Notes under the pieces: generated by a model
What the model was told of the DNA's origin: nothing
The model's database searches: none
The model's input: the letters and a program-made list of their open reading frames with translations, nothing else
Part shown: positions 54,851-63,385 of the stretch, in pieces
Layout: every line of letters begins with the position of its first letter
Numbering within the stretch: the first letter of the stretch is position 1
Translations under genes and position numbers: made by a program
From: PALSA-894 sp963757565
Lineage (GTDB): Bacteria; Pseudomonadota; Alphaproteobacteria; Rhizobiales; Xanthobacteraceae
DNA: 64,000 nt
Assembly (NCBI GenBank): GCA_963757565.1
Contig: CAVWSB010000003.1
Span: 70,977 to 134,976 of the forward strand
Direction: 5' to 3'

Positions 54851-56178
54851 TCAGCTGAGTATCACTAGGCCTTGCTCGGCCCGAGTTATAGCGGTGTAAA
54901 GCCAACGCGCGCGATCCAGGGACGTTCTCCCGAGCCCATCATCCCAGACGAGGACGTTCTCCCATTGCGACCCCTGCGCTCTTATGGCCCGTGATTGCCC
55001 AGCCGAACGTCGCTTCGGTCAGCATGTCGCTTGTTCTTCCAGTCGCGGTCGTGGCGTGCGCGGTCGAACGCCACATGGTCCTCGAAATGACCCTTGTAGA
55101 TTCGCAGCCGCTCGCGCTTGGCATCGCTCGCCGAGTTTGCCGATCGGATTGCCCTCCTCATCACTGACCACGGCCGAGAAGAAGAGGCTGCCCTCGTCGA
55201 CGATGTCCTCCAGCGTCAGGAACATGCCGTTGATCAGGCCGAGATCGTTCTGGTTCTTGAGGCAGATGATCTTTTCGCCGGGGCCGGTCGGCAGCCATCC
55301 GTCGGCAAATCCCGCGGCACGCCGCATCGCGTTGTTGAGCTGAAGCCGGGTGGCGTTGAGCCCGCAGATCACCTGGCCGCCGCGCAGACACTGCTCCGGC
55401 GTCACGTCCATCTTGCGCATCTTCCAGACGAACGTGTCGTACTGGCCAAACCCGATCGGCTCGCCCTGTCGTGCCATCGTGGCGAGGCGGATGATGGCGC
55501 TTTCCGCCGCCTGGCGGTGGATCTCGGTCAGCATGATGTCAGGCGCGTCCTTGGTGAACGCGCCTTCGCCCTTGATCGGCGGCAGTTGCCCGGGATCGCC
55601 CAGCACCAGGATCGGCTTGCCGAAGCTCATGAGGTCGCGCGCCATGTCTTCGCCGACCATCGAGACCTCATCGAGCACGATCAGCTTGGCGTGTGCGGCA
55701 TCGCTCTGCGGATTGAGCGCGAAGCGCGGCTTCTTCATCTGCGACAGCGCCTGCCGCATGGCCTCGATCGCGGCCTCCGCGGCGGTGCGATCGAAGCCCG
55801 CAAGGTTGAGGACCTGTTGTTCGCGCCTCTTCGATCTTCTTGCCGGCGGCCTCGATCTCCTCGTCGGTTGCCGCGATGACGCTGTAGATCAGGCTATGAA
55901 TGGTGCGTGCCGGCGTGCCCTTGCGGCGCAGCACCAGCGCGGCCTTGCCGGTGAACGTCGCGGTGACGACGCCGGGCGCGCATTCGCCGCCGTCACGGCT
56001 GCTCTTGTGCGGTTCGAGACCCAAGCTCCGCGAGCGCGAATTTCAGGACGGTGGACTTGCCGGTGCCGGCATAGCCGAACAGCCGGAACACCTGCTGTTC
56101 GCTGGTCCGGTTGTTGAACCACTCCTTGATCGCCGCGATCGCGCGCGCCTGCGTGTCGGACGGCGTGATGTCGGTCAT
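54851..56178 (-). CDS. RecD-like AAA helicase (about five apparent frameshifts)
   Basis: About 440 residues after correction. N-terminus from ATG 56178: TDITPSDTQARAIAAIKEWF with Walker A LFGYAGTGKSTVLKFAL. Later frames give TFTGKAALVLRRKGTPARTI with HSLIYSV, Walker B KLIVLDEVSMVGEDMARDL, GDPGQLPPIKGEGAF, LTEIHRQAAESAIIRLA, ICGLNATRLQLNNAMR and WLPTGPGEKIICLKNQNDLG, and the C-terminal HKS motif then SQWENVLVWDDGL and ARWLYTAITRAEQGLVIL. This is the RecD/AAA_30 exonuclease-helicase type common in prophages. All shifts I can place are +1. Its ATG overlaps the nuclease stop as ATGA. Confidence 0.82.
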
Positions 56179-56976
56179 GCGCGCGCCTCCAGCAGCGGTC
56201 CTGCCAGGCGCAGGCGCCGTGCCATTCGCCGTGCGTCCAGCCACCGCGGCAGACTGCCGAGGTTCGGTCGGCCACGGCGCGCGGCAGCAATTCCTGCGCG
56301 TTCGCTCGCCGCGACGACCTGCGACTGCGCGGTCGCTCGCGCTTTGCGCGAGCGCCGCATCGAAGGTGACCAGTTCGCAGTGGAGCTCGAAGGTGTCCCG
56401 GTTGAGCGCGGTGAACAGCGCCGGATTCGGAAGATCGAGATAGGCCTGATAGAGCGCGATCTGCGCGGCGTAGATCGGCCGAGCCGATCACCACTCCCTT
56501 TTTGACGACGTCTTTCCAGGACGCCGCGCCGAGCGCCTTGTGTCTCCCACAGCGCCGGGATATGCCATCGGAGCCGGGCCGGCGACGAGGCAGCCATCGA
56601 TGTGACCGCGGAAGCGGCCGTCGAGCGCCGAGAAGCCGAACTGCCGGCCATCCGCCGTTGCGTGCGCAGGTCGAAGCCGGCGGCGCGCAGCCACGACGCC
56701 ACGATGTCCTCGCAGCGATGGCCGGCCTCGAAGATGCGCAGTGTCTTCGGCTCGAAATCGCGGCCTTCGTCCTTGGGGACCGCCAGATAGTCGTACTGGA
56801 TCTGCCGCAGGCACTCGCGGCCAAGCCCCGAGGTGCTGACATAGTGGCGCGGCGGCTTGCGCGCGGTTGCGCGCGACCAGCGCGTCGTCGATGGCCGCAT
56901 TGACGGCGGCGCCGACGCCGGGTGGGCGGCTCGGTCCTTCGTACTGGCAGCCGGAGCCATGGTTGAGATCGAGCAT
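56175..56976 (-). CDS. PD-(D/E)XK exonuclease-like protein (several apparent frameshifts)
   Basis: About 265 residues after correction. N-terminus MLDLNHGSGCQYEGPSRPPG; then YVSTSGLGRECLRQIQYDYL, EPKTLRIFEAGHRCEDIVAS and WLRAAGFDLRTQ; FGFSALDGRFRGHIDGCLVA; WETKALGAASWKDVVKKGV; and IALYQAYLDLPNPALF-like pieces. The D in GHIDG and the E-x-K of WETKAL are the PD-(D/E)XK nuclease residues of RecB/Cas4-like phage exonucleases. A Cys-rich C-terminus (VCRGGWTHGEWHGACAW) could hold a metal or Fe-S site but lies where the frame is uncertain. It probably works with the Sak4-like ATPase in recombination. Confidence 0.72.
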
Positions 56977-56985
56977 CGCGGCGCC

Positions 56986-57327
56986 TCAAAATGGAATGTC
57001 GTCGTTGAGCGCCTGGCGCTGCATCGACTCTGAAAGCCATCGACGCAGGCCTCGATGATGCGATCGATCTCTTCGGCGCTGCGATCGTGGAAGGCGCCAT
57101 CAGGCCGAGCTCGGTCAGCACCTCGGCGAGATGGCGGCGCGCAGCCTTGATCGCGCGCGCCTCCATGTCGGTCTTGTCGATCATGCCGTGGTTCCTCTTG
57201 GCGATGGCGGCGCCCGCCTGCAGGCAGCGCATCGAGCAAAGCGCGAAGGTCGGATAGCGGTCGGGCCGAAGTTGTGCGTGTAGTAGAAGCCGCGCGCCGC
57301 GCGGCTGCAGACCGCGCAGACCCTCAC
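56986..57327 (-). CDS. DUF6511-like zinc-finger phage protein (apparent frameshifts)
   Basis: About 112 residues after correction. The GTG start at 57327 overlaps the upstream stop (GTGA). The product opens with a Cys finger VCAVCSRAARGFYYTH, the second pair is in YPTFALCSMRCLQAGAAIA, followed by KTDMEARAIKAARRHLAEVL with TELGLM, RSAEEIDRIIEACVDGFQ and a C-terminal DDIPF at 56986. This fits DUF6511 proteins of prophages, probably zinc-binding; function unknown. Breaks near 57260, 57100 and 57040. Confidence 0.65.
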
Positions 57328-57559
57328 ACTCCGAGAAGCATCGAGAGCTTCTGCGACCCGGGGTCGGTGCGGTGCTGCGCTTGATCCGCTGCGACGCCAG
57401 CACGATGAACTGGCTGATGGCGTTCTGCGCCATCGCTTCGAGGTCGCGCATGGTCAAAGAGCGGATCGGCTGATCGAGGCTTCCTCTTCCTTCGAGCCAT
57501 TCGCCGATCGCCTTCGCGGCCTCATGCGTGACGTGCGCCTGCCACTCGTCGTCGGTCAC
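57324..57559 (-). CDS. small phage protein, unknown (apparent frameshift)
   Basis: About 77 residues after correction: MTDDEWQAHVTHEAAKAIGE, SLDQPIRSLTMRDLEAMAQN then AISQFIVLASQRIK, and after one extra base near 57360 a C-terminus PGSQKLSMLLGV. Helical, soluble. The GTG start is six bases after the stop of the upstream gene and its corrected end overlaps the DUF6511-like start. No family recognised. Confidence 0.55.
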
Positions 57560-57565
57560 GTCGCG

Positions 57566-58292
57566 TCATCCGTTGAGCCAGGCAGGACCGGTCGCGGCGG
57601 CGTTACGCTCGGCCGGCTTTGGGCGCATTCTGGCCGGCCCAGGGCACGCCGCCGACGCTGGCGGTGCGGCAGGTGCGCTCGGCTGCGTGGCCCAGGCCGG
57701 CGATTGACGCGGCCGGCGCGTCCGCGGCCTTTGCGCGGCTTGGCGTTCACGGGCTCCGGCTGCACAGTCTCGCCGCGCATGACGGCGGCGTATTGCGGCT
57801 CGCCCGGCAGCACCACGTTCGCGAGCTTGTTCTGCGTCCTTGTACTGCGGGCTCGAAGCGGGCTCGACCATGATGCGCGCCGCGAAGACGATGCCGTCGA
57901 GCTGCTTCAAGCCCTGGATGACGCGCTTCTGCTTCGCGGCGGGGCTCTCGTCCTTCGGGTCGAGCCCGAGCGCGCTGTCGACCATGGCGCGGAACGCGCT
58001 CTTGGAGATGTTCCAGCCTTTCGACTGGCCCTTGTCGTCGAGCTTGCCGCCCGCGACGGTGAAGTTCTGCCAGAACTTGCGCCGGGCATACGGGCCATCC
58101 ACCACGGTGAACTCGCAGTCGAGCATCTTGGCGTCGCTCGACTGCGAGGCCTTGAGCAGGCCGGCGTCCATCGGCGGTCGAGCCATTCAGTCCACCCGGG
58201 CGGATGGTCATCTTCACCTTGGCGAAGGTGCCGTCCGGCATGAGTTCGCCGATCGGCGCCATCTGCGGCTGAGCATCGTTGAGATCGTACAT
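57566..58292 (-). CDS. putative single-strand DNA-binding-like phage protein (apparent frameshifts)
   Basis: About 240 residues after correction. N-terminus MYDLNDAQPQMAPIGELMPD then GTFAKVKMTIRPGG; core SSDAKMLDCEFTVVDGPYAR, RKFWQNFTVAGGKLDDKGQS and SKSAFRAMVDSALGLDPKDE; FAARIMVEPASSPQYKD; a low-complexity Ala/Pro-rich tail ends PAWLNG at 57566. The beta-rich core with KFWQNF and its place directly after a Sak4-like ATPase fit the single-strand DNA-binding partners of phage recombinases; the identification is tentative. Confidence 0.55.
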
Positions 58293-58316
58293 GCGTGGTC
58301 TCCGTTGGTTGGAATT

Positions 58317-59180
58317 TCAGGCTGCGGCTGTCGGATGCCGCGCGGCGGCTGGCGTGTTGATCTTGGCGAGCAGCGCGCCGAGATCGGGCGGCTCGGTGAC
58401 ATCGAGTCGGCCGCTGCGGTCCTTGGCGGGCAGGCCGAACGGATTGCCGGAGCGGCACACGAGGCGGCGCTCGGTCGCCTTCTCGTCGAGCACGTAAGCT
58501 GCCTTCCGCGTCGCGCGAGAACAGGTGCAGCGACATCACCTGGTCGACGATGCCGGGAAGCTCGCGGCCGGCCTTCGAGCCTTCCATCTGCGGCTGCCAG
58601 GTCGACGACGTTGAACTCGTCGGTGACCTTCTCCAGCACGCCGACGAAGATCACGGTCTTGCCGGTCGCGTGCTGCAGGTGCTTGAGCGCCTGGATGACC
58701 TCGCGGCCAAGCAGACCGTAGGCGCCACGAATGTCCGGCTTGCCGGTGCGGTCGGAGAACGCCTCCGGCTGCTGCTTGGCATAGGCCATCACCTGCCGGG
58801 TCAGGTCGGTGATGCTGTCGACGAAGATGATCGACTTCGACGCGCAGGAATTCTTCGACGCCGGTGCCGGCATAGACGCCGCGTGCATGCTGGTGATGCT
58901 GCGCGCTGTACCAGGCGTTCGGATCGGCCGCCGGATCGGGCCCGCCGATCAGCACCGCGAGATCGCGGAAATCCACGAAGCTGCGGACCGGGATGCTGGC
59001 GCCCGGCCAGTCCTGCACCGACTTCATGCCGGCCTCGAGATCGAGGCAGACGGTCTGATCGGGCGGCAGCGTCTTCAGAAGCGAGGTTTTGCCGACACCC
59101 GGTGGCCCGAAGATCGCAATCGAGGTCTTGTTCTGCGCGGCCGACAGGCGTTCATCGGCAGTGACAATGCGCACTGGCAT
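58317..59180 (-). CDS. Sak4-like RecA-type ATPase (several apparent frameshifts)
   Basis: About 285 residues after correction. ATG at 59180 follows GGAGGAACTGAA. Walker A IAIFGPPGVGKTSLLKTL, then CLDLEAGMKSVQDWPGASIP; Walker B SIIFVDSITDLTRQVMAYAK; AYGLLGREVIQALKHLQHAT; TVIFVGVLEKVTDEFNVVD; GRELPGIVDQVMSLHLF; and a C-terminus reading CRSGNPFGLPAKDRSGRLDV then EPPDLGALL. This is the Sak4 family of short RecA-like phage recombinases/annealing helpers. Neighbouring nuclease and SSB-like genes support a homologous recombination module. Confidence 0.78.
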
Positions 59181-59181
59181 T

Positions 59182-59758
59182 TCAGTTCCTCCAAATTGAG
59201 GGTCGGCGGGGCGTTGACCGGGTGCCGAAGGATGACCCTGCCCGCCCTTGCGGAACGGGCCGCCCCGCCGTGTTCATGCGACTGCTCGACTGGTCTCGAA
59301 CCGGTGCGTTCGAGGCGATAGACCGGCCGGCCGGTCTCGACGGTGCGCGCCGGGATGAAGAGTTCGCGCACCGGCCGCGGCCAGTTGCTGAATGCGGCCT
59401 CCGAAACATCGAGCTTCGTCTTCACGTAGTCGGCTGGATCGTCGCCCCAGCCGGTGCGGATGATCTCGACGGCGTGCCGCAGCTTTGCCTGGTCCCACTT
59501 CACGCGCTTCGGCAGGTCGGCGATGACCGTGAAGTCGTTGTCGGCGAACCGCACCGTGCCGGTGTCCTTGCCGGCTTCGGCGCGGCACTGCTTGGCGCGG
59601 GCGCCATAGCGGCGGTCGAGCGCGGCACTCAGGAGATCCTGCATCTGCTTTGTACGAGCAACTCGTTCGTCGACTTGGACAATGAGTGCCAGCAACTGTT
59701 CGACCGGTAGCTCCGAGACGGCCGCCAAGTCGGTGGTGATCGCGTCCTCCAGTGTCAT
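59182..59758 (-). CDS. phage protein, unknown (apparent frameshift near end)
   Basis: About 190 residues from ATG 59758: MTLEDAITTDLAAVSELPVE, QLLALIVQVDERVARTKQMQ then DLLSAALDRRYGARAKQCRA, TVRFADNDFTVIADLPKRVK, YVKTKLDVSEAAFSNWPRPV. The first frame would run into the Sak4-like gene; a single extra base would end it at 59182, just before that gene's ATG, as the compact spacing suggests. Conserved in similar prophages to my knowledge but of unknown role. Confidence 0.55.
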
Positions 59759-59759
59759 G

Positions 59760-60086
59760 TCACGCCGCCTCATCGATCAGCATGGCGGTCATCGACGCCA
59801 AGGCCTCCGATCTTCGCCTCACAACCGCGATGTAGCTGTATTCGCCAGCGCCCAGTCGGCGCTGGACCAGGCAAATGAGCTTTTGCCGCGCGGCGTCGCG
59901 CGCCTTGCTGGCGACGCGCTCGAGTTCAGCGCGTTGGTCCCAGGCAAGGGCCGAGATCTTGGCGTCGAGGTCGACCACCAGGAAGCCACGGTGATACTCG
60001 AACGCATCATGCGGCTCGGCCTGCGTGATCCAGGCGCAGAACGTCATTTCATCGATTAGCAAGCGTGGACGATTGGCGACATTCAT
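59760..60086 (-). CDS. small phage protein, unknown
   Basis: About 108 residues from ATG 60086, which overlaps the stop of the sigma-like gene (ATGA). NVANRPRLLIDEMTFCAWIT, then FEYHRGFLVVDLDAKISALA and RQKLICLVQRRLGAGEYSYI with AVVRR. Alpha/beta composition with no known motif. Intact. Part of the early leftward operon. Confidence 0.6.
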   Translation of the reverse strand: MNVANRPRLLIDEMTFCAWITQAEPHDAFEYHRGFLVVDLDAKISALAWDQRAELERVASKARDAARQKLICLVQRRLGAGEYSYIAVVRRRSEALASMTAMLIDEAA

Positions 60087-60649
60087 GTGCAACTCCGGCC
60101 TACAATGGGGGACGTTTCGAGGCGACGACCGCGATTGAGTGCGGCACCTTCGCGGATCAAGTGCCGGCGCAGCTCCGCAAGAGCGCGGTAGAAGCGAGCC
60201 GGTGGCGTCCCGGTCGCGCGGCGCGCCGCCTTGATCTCGCCCGACGTGGCAATCGCTTGCATTAGCTGCGCGAGATGCGGTGGCAGTTTCTCGATTGCGC
60301 GTTTGAGATCGATGCGAACATGCTCGGCGATCGAAGAAGTGGTCTCTTCGGGATACTCATGGTCGCCGCCAAGAACCGTGGTGCTTCGGCGGCAGATTTC
60401 TCGATGTGCGATGTCGGTCGCGGCGTTCCGCGTGATGACCGATACAAAGGCCGGCCATGGTCCGCGCTTCTGATCGAAACGCGGGCTGCGGACCATCAAG
60501 TCCAGCAGGATGGCTTGTCGAAAATCCTGCTCGTCGGTTCGCTGTGCCTTCAGGCTGCGCCGTAACCCCGCCGCACGGGCGCCCGCCGCCGCTATCGCGG
60601 TTGCCGTTCGAGCGGTGTCGAAGGCGTGGGTGGGGTGTGGACGAAGCAT
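60083..60649 (-). CDS. sigma-70 region 2-like phage protein
   Basis: 188 residues. Residues 40-85 (DFRQAILLDLMVRSPRFDQK, then WPAFVSVITRNAATDIAHRE) resemble region 2 of sigma-70 family factors (helix, aromatic-rich WxxFvxxitRNaatDxxR), and the C-terminus (LPPHLAQLMQAIATSGEIKA then RFYRALAELRRHL) resembles a short region 4 HTH. It is the first gene of the leftward early operon and diverges from the ImmA operon, so it may direct phage promoters. Sigma activity is an inference from pattern. Confidence 0.6.
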   Translation of the reverse strand: MLRPHPTHAFDTARTATAIAAAGARAAGLRRSLKAQRTDEQDFRQAILLDLMVRSPRFDQKRGPWPAFVSVITRNAATDIAHREICRRSTTVLGGDHEYPEETTSSIAEHVRIDLKRAIEKLPPHLAQLMQAIATSGEIKAARRATGTPPARFYRALAELRRHLIREGAALNRGRRLETSPIVGRSCT

Positions 60650-60744
60650 GGTGGTTGGACGGAGCCCGGTGATCTCTGATGGGGCTCACGAAACCACGCG
60701 GCACTCGGGGAAATCGAGGCGCAACGGGGCCGAATAGGGAAAAA

Positions 60745-60796
60745 GTCCACTCCCGGTCAATAATCTATGCAGTAGAATCAAACGCTTAGAGTGGAC
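60745..60796. promoter_or_regulatory. inverted repeat GTCCACTC/GAGTGGAC, candidate operator
   Basis: GTCCACTC (60745-60752) and GAGTGGAC (60789-60796) are exact inverse copies 36 bases apart, around an AT-rich TCAATAATCTATGCAGTAGA segment, in the gap between the sigma-like gene and the ImmA operon. The place suits an operator for the XRE repressor over divergent promoters. Confidence 0.45.
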
Positions 60797-60871
60797 CACA
60801 GGCCCGGGCATCCACATCGCGGCGAATTATTCCCCGGCCGTCTCAGACTCTTCTGGACTCATCAAAACGTA

Positions 60872-60886
60872 GAACATACCATGAAC
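60872..60886 (+). promoter_or_regulatory. LexA (SOS) box GAAC-N7-GAAC
   Basis: GAAC (60872-60875), seven bases ATACCAT, GAAC (60883-60886): the direct-repeat LexA box known for alphaproteobacteria (GTTC-N7-GTTC on the other strand). It lies 36 bases before the ImmA start in the only regulatory gap of the lysogeny module. About two chance matches are expected in the whole window, so position carries the weight. Confidence 0.55.
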
Positions 60887-60922
60887 ATAAGCGTTGTCTG
60901 AACAGTTCACGGAGTGCGTTTC

Positions 60923-61657
60923 ATGGCGGTCGCCATCTCCTATCCAAGTGCCAAATCCGGTCTCTGCGTCCTCACGGATGCCGCGGGCATCTGGGCCGTG
61001 GCCGCCCAGGTCAGGCGACAGCTCGGCTTGGAGCCAGGTCAACTCGCGATCGAGCACGTTCAACTCACGACCGCCTGTCGCAAGCTGATCGTCAACGAGC
61101 AAGGTCTGCGCGTCATGTGGGACTGCGTACATGAGGTGCACGACGACGACGGGGCGCCTGTTGAGGGTGTCTGCGAGACCGACGGTGAGAGCAACGATTG
61201 CATTTACGCTTCGGTCAACGGTCCTATGTTCAAGGGTCGCAAGGACCGACTGCTCAGCACCACAGCGCATGAGCTGGGTCACGCCATTCTCGACCTACCG
61301 GCAGCGCTTGCCGCTCAGCGTCCTCAGCGCTGCTTCACGAGAGATTCCGAAGCCTCGCCACGCAGCATCAGTCGGAGCGAATGGCGCGCGAACGAGTTCA
61401 TGGGTGCGCTGCTGACACCACCGTTCATCCTTCATCGGGAGTTGCTCCGGCGGGCGCGGTCGGAAGACATGAAGCTCGTCCGCGCCAAACATCTCGGTCG
61501 ACCGACTTGGCCCGCACTCGATTGCGACAATGATGAAGATGCTCTTGCCGGCATTAAGGACGTGCTTGCCGAGGACTTTGGCGTATCGCCGCGGTTCATC
61601 TCGGTGCGGCTGCGACGCTACGGATTGATCGATAGGTTCAAAGGAGATCACCAATGA
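60923..61657 (+). CDS. ImmA/IrrE family metallopeptidase
   Basis: About 244 residues; the ATG at 60923 has GGAG eight bases upstream (a GTG at 60914 is in frame). Zinc protease motif LLSTTAHELGHAILDLP (HExxH near residue 118) and the downstream SEWRANEFMGALLTPPFIL typical of ImmA/IrrE. Family members cut phage repressors, often after DNA damage, to release lysogeny. It is the first gene of a three-gene operon and its stop overlaps the XRE start by four bases. The SOS box upstream suggests damage-induced expression. Confidence 0.88.
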   Translation: MAVAISYPSAKSGLCVLTDAAGIWAVAAQVRRQLGLEPGQLAIEHVQLTTACRKLIVNEQGLRVMWDCVHEVHDDDGAPVEGVCETDGESNDCIYASVNGPMFKGRKDRLLSTTAHELGHAILDLPAALAAQRPQRCFTRDSEASPRSISRSEWRANEFMGALLTPPFILHRELLRRARSEDMKLVRAKHLGRPTWPALDCDNDEDALAGIKDVLAEDFGVSPRFISVRLRRYGLIDRFKGDHQ

Positions 61658-61965
61658 GCTTTGGTGCAGTTGTTCGCCAGCGGCGACGTGAACTGGGCAT
61701 CGGTCTCAACGACTTTGCCGACCGGATTGAGATTTCCTCCGCGTACTGGTCACGGATCGAACGCGACAGGGAGAAACCGCCAAGCGACAAGTTGATCGAG
61801 CGTGCCGCAGCAATCCTAGGCCTCACGCTGGACGACCTCTTCGTGCGAGCGGAGCGTCTTCCACCCGACATGCAGCGCGATCTATCACGCGTCGTCAGCT
61901 TCTATCGCCGCATGCGAGCCATCAACCGCGATCGGTCGGACCCGGGGCATGAACAAAGCGCGTAA
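61654..61965 (+). CDS. XRE family HTH regulator
   Basis: 103 residues. HTH of Cro/C1 type at residues 5-60: FGAVVRQRRRELGIGLNDFA, DRIEISSAYWSRIERDREKP, SDKLIERAAAILGLTLDDLF; then a short basic tail. Probably the phage repressor or anti-repressor target of the ImmA protease encoded just upstream (ATGA overlap). Regulator-then-protease order is more usual; here the protease comes first. Confidence 0.88.
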   Translation: MSFGAVVRQRRRELGIGLNDFADRIEISSAYWSRIERDREKPPSDKLIERAAAILGLTLDDLFVRAERLPPDMQRDLSRVVSFYRRMRAINRDRSDPGHEQSA

Positions 61966-62656
61966 GCCGTTCTATCACTTCGACGAGCTGCTGGTTCGCT
62001 GGGACATGACGGAGCGCGACGTGACGTCGTTCGTCGTGGCAAATGAGTTAACTCTCTCAGCCATCGTACCGGGCGTCCGCGTCTGCCATGGCTCGGTCGA
62101 GCCGGTTGAGCACGGCCAAGTCAACCATATCCCGGAAGGCTACCGGTATCTCGTAGGAACGGTCGATCTTAGACTCGAGGATGCTTGGCGCGTCTTACGC
62201 GAACGATCAGTCGACGTGTCGTTCCTCAATGCACCGGAAGGGGCATACGAGGAGGTTTGCGAGTGGAACGGCAATCGCGCGCTTCTCGTTGAACATGGTG
62301 ACCTCGTTGTTACGCGAACCGAGATGGAGCGCTTCGAAAAAGCGCAGGGCATCAACTTATCGGAAGATATCGCGCCCCGGCGCGGCGCACCGCCCAAGTT
62401 CGATTGGGACAATTTTTGGGTGGAAGTCTGCCGGGTGGTTCACGAAGATGGATTGCCGCGCACACAGATCGAACTGGTTGGCCGGATGGCCGCTTGGTTC
62501 GATGCCCACGAGCGAAGCTCTCCGGACGAGAGCACAATCAAGAAAAAGTTGAAGCCACTCTGGCATGCCATCCGGGTCGACGGCTCACCACACGCTGTGG
62601 CGCAACGACGGTCGTGCCCTGGCCAGGCGACACGGATGGCTCGAAAAGTCATCTGA
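61949..62656 (+). CDS. conserved phage/island protein, unknown
   Basis: 235 residues, overlapping the XRE gene by 17 bases. N-terminus YHFDELLVRWDMTERDVTSF VANEL-like helix-turn-helix region, middle EGYRYLVGTVDLRLEDAWRV, and C-terminus KFDWDNFWVEVCRVVHEDGL, then RMAAWFDAHERSSPDESTIK and KKLKPLWHAI. The last part resembles a pattern seen in many rhizobial phage proteins near XRE genes. Third gene of the operon; perhaps a co-regulator. Confidence 0.65.
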   Translation: MNKARKPFYHFDELLVRWDMTERDVTSFVVANELTLSAIVPGVRVCHGSVEPVEHGQVNHIPEGYRYLVGTVDLRLEDAWRVLRERSVDVSFLNAPEGAYEEVCEWNGNRALLVEHGDLVVTRTEMERFEKAQGINLSEDIAPRRGAPPKFDWDNFWVEVCRVVHEDGLPRTQIELVGRMAAWFDAHERSSPDESTIKKKLKPLWHAIRVDGSPHAVAQRRSCPGQATRMARKVI

Positions 62657-62745
62657 ATCATTTTTTCCGAAAAATCGTCATCCCGGTCTGAAAAGATTTC
62701 GGGGTCCGACAGTACTTACAGGCAAAAGCACAAGAGGCTCCGCCT

Positions 62746-62940
62746 GTGTCCCTTGCAATCCATCCCGATCGACTGACCGCCGAGGAGCGGCTCGACGAGG
62801 TCGCCGAGATCCTGGCGACCGGCCTAATGCGGCTGATGTCGCGACAGTCAAGTCCTTTATCTGCCGACCTCGGAGAAAGTTCGCTCGACTGTGTCGCTGA
62901 CCAGAGCGGTCATGCCAACGCTCTCAAGGGAGGAGTTGGA
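62746..62940 (+). CDS. conserved small protein upstream of DUF2924
   Basis: About 65 residues from GTG 62746: SLAIHPDRLTAEERLDEVAE, ILATGLMRLMSRQSSPLSA, ESSLDCVADQSGHANALKGG. This pattern is frequent in Bradyrhizobium directly before DUF2924-recombinase pairs. Here the frame runs on without a stop into the TTG start of the DUF2924 gene at 62941, although a TGA is one base out of frame; either a fusion or another base error. Confidence 0.6.
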
Positions 62941-63385
62941 TTGACCAACACAGTGCTCACGCGGTTCGCGGCACTCAAGACGATGCCGAACCAGCAACTC
63001 AAGCAGCAATGGCGCGATCTGTTCGAGACCGAGCCGCCGCCCTATAATCGGCGCTACCTTGAAAGCCGGCTCGCGTATCGGATTCAGGAGCTGGCCTACG
63101 GCGGGCTGAAGCCGACAACGATCGAGCGGCTGCAAGCACTGGCGGAGGAACTCGATGGCGGAATCCTGCAAATCGCCGACGCCATCATCAGGACCGCCCG
63201 ATGTCCGGCACCCGGCTGGTCCGCGAATGGCAGGGAGCCGAGCACCGCGTCACGGTTCGCGACGACGGCTTCGAGTATCAGGGCCGGCCGTACAAGTCGC
63301 TCTCTGCCGTCGCCCGCGCCATCACCGGCACGCGATGGAACGGCTGGCTCTTCTTCGGCCTCAAGAACAGCGAGGCACGCCATGA
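62941..63385 (+). CDS. DUF2924 domain protein (broken frame)
   Basis: TTG start at 62941 with GGGAGGAG upstream. First frame: TRFAALKTMPNQQLKQQWRD with LFETEPPPYNRRYLESRLAY and RIQELAYGGLKPTTIERLQA. The second half is in another frame from about 63195: GTRLVREWQGAEHRVTVRDD, KSLSAVARAITGTRWNGWLF and FGLK. Together they make a complete DUF2924 domain, a family almost always next to large serine recombinases in alphaproteobacteria, possibly a recombination directionality or accessory factor. The shift here is not a simple +1. The true end is uncertain; it must lie near the recombinase ATG. Confidence 0.7.

Noticed and set aside
55118..55879. 253-codon plus-strand frame in the helicase region
   Set aside because: Antisense to the RecD-like helicase; composition (His, Arg, Asp-rich) is typical of a shadow frame.
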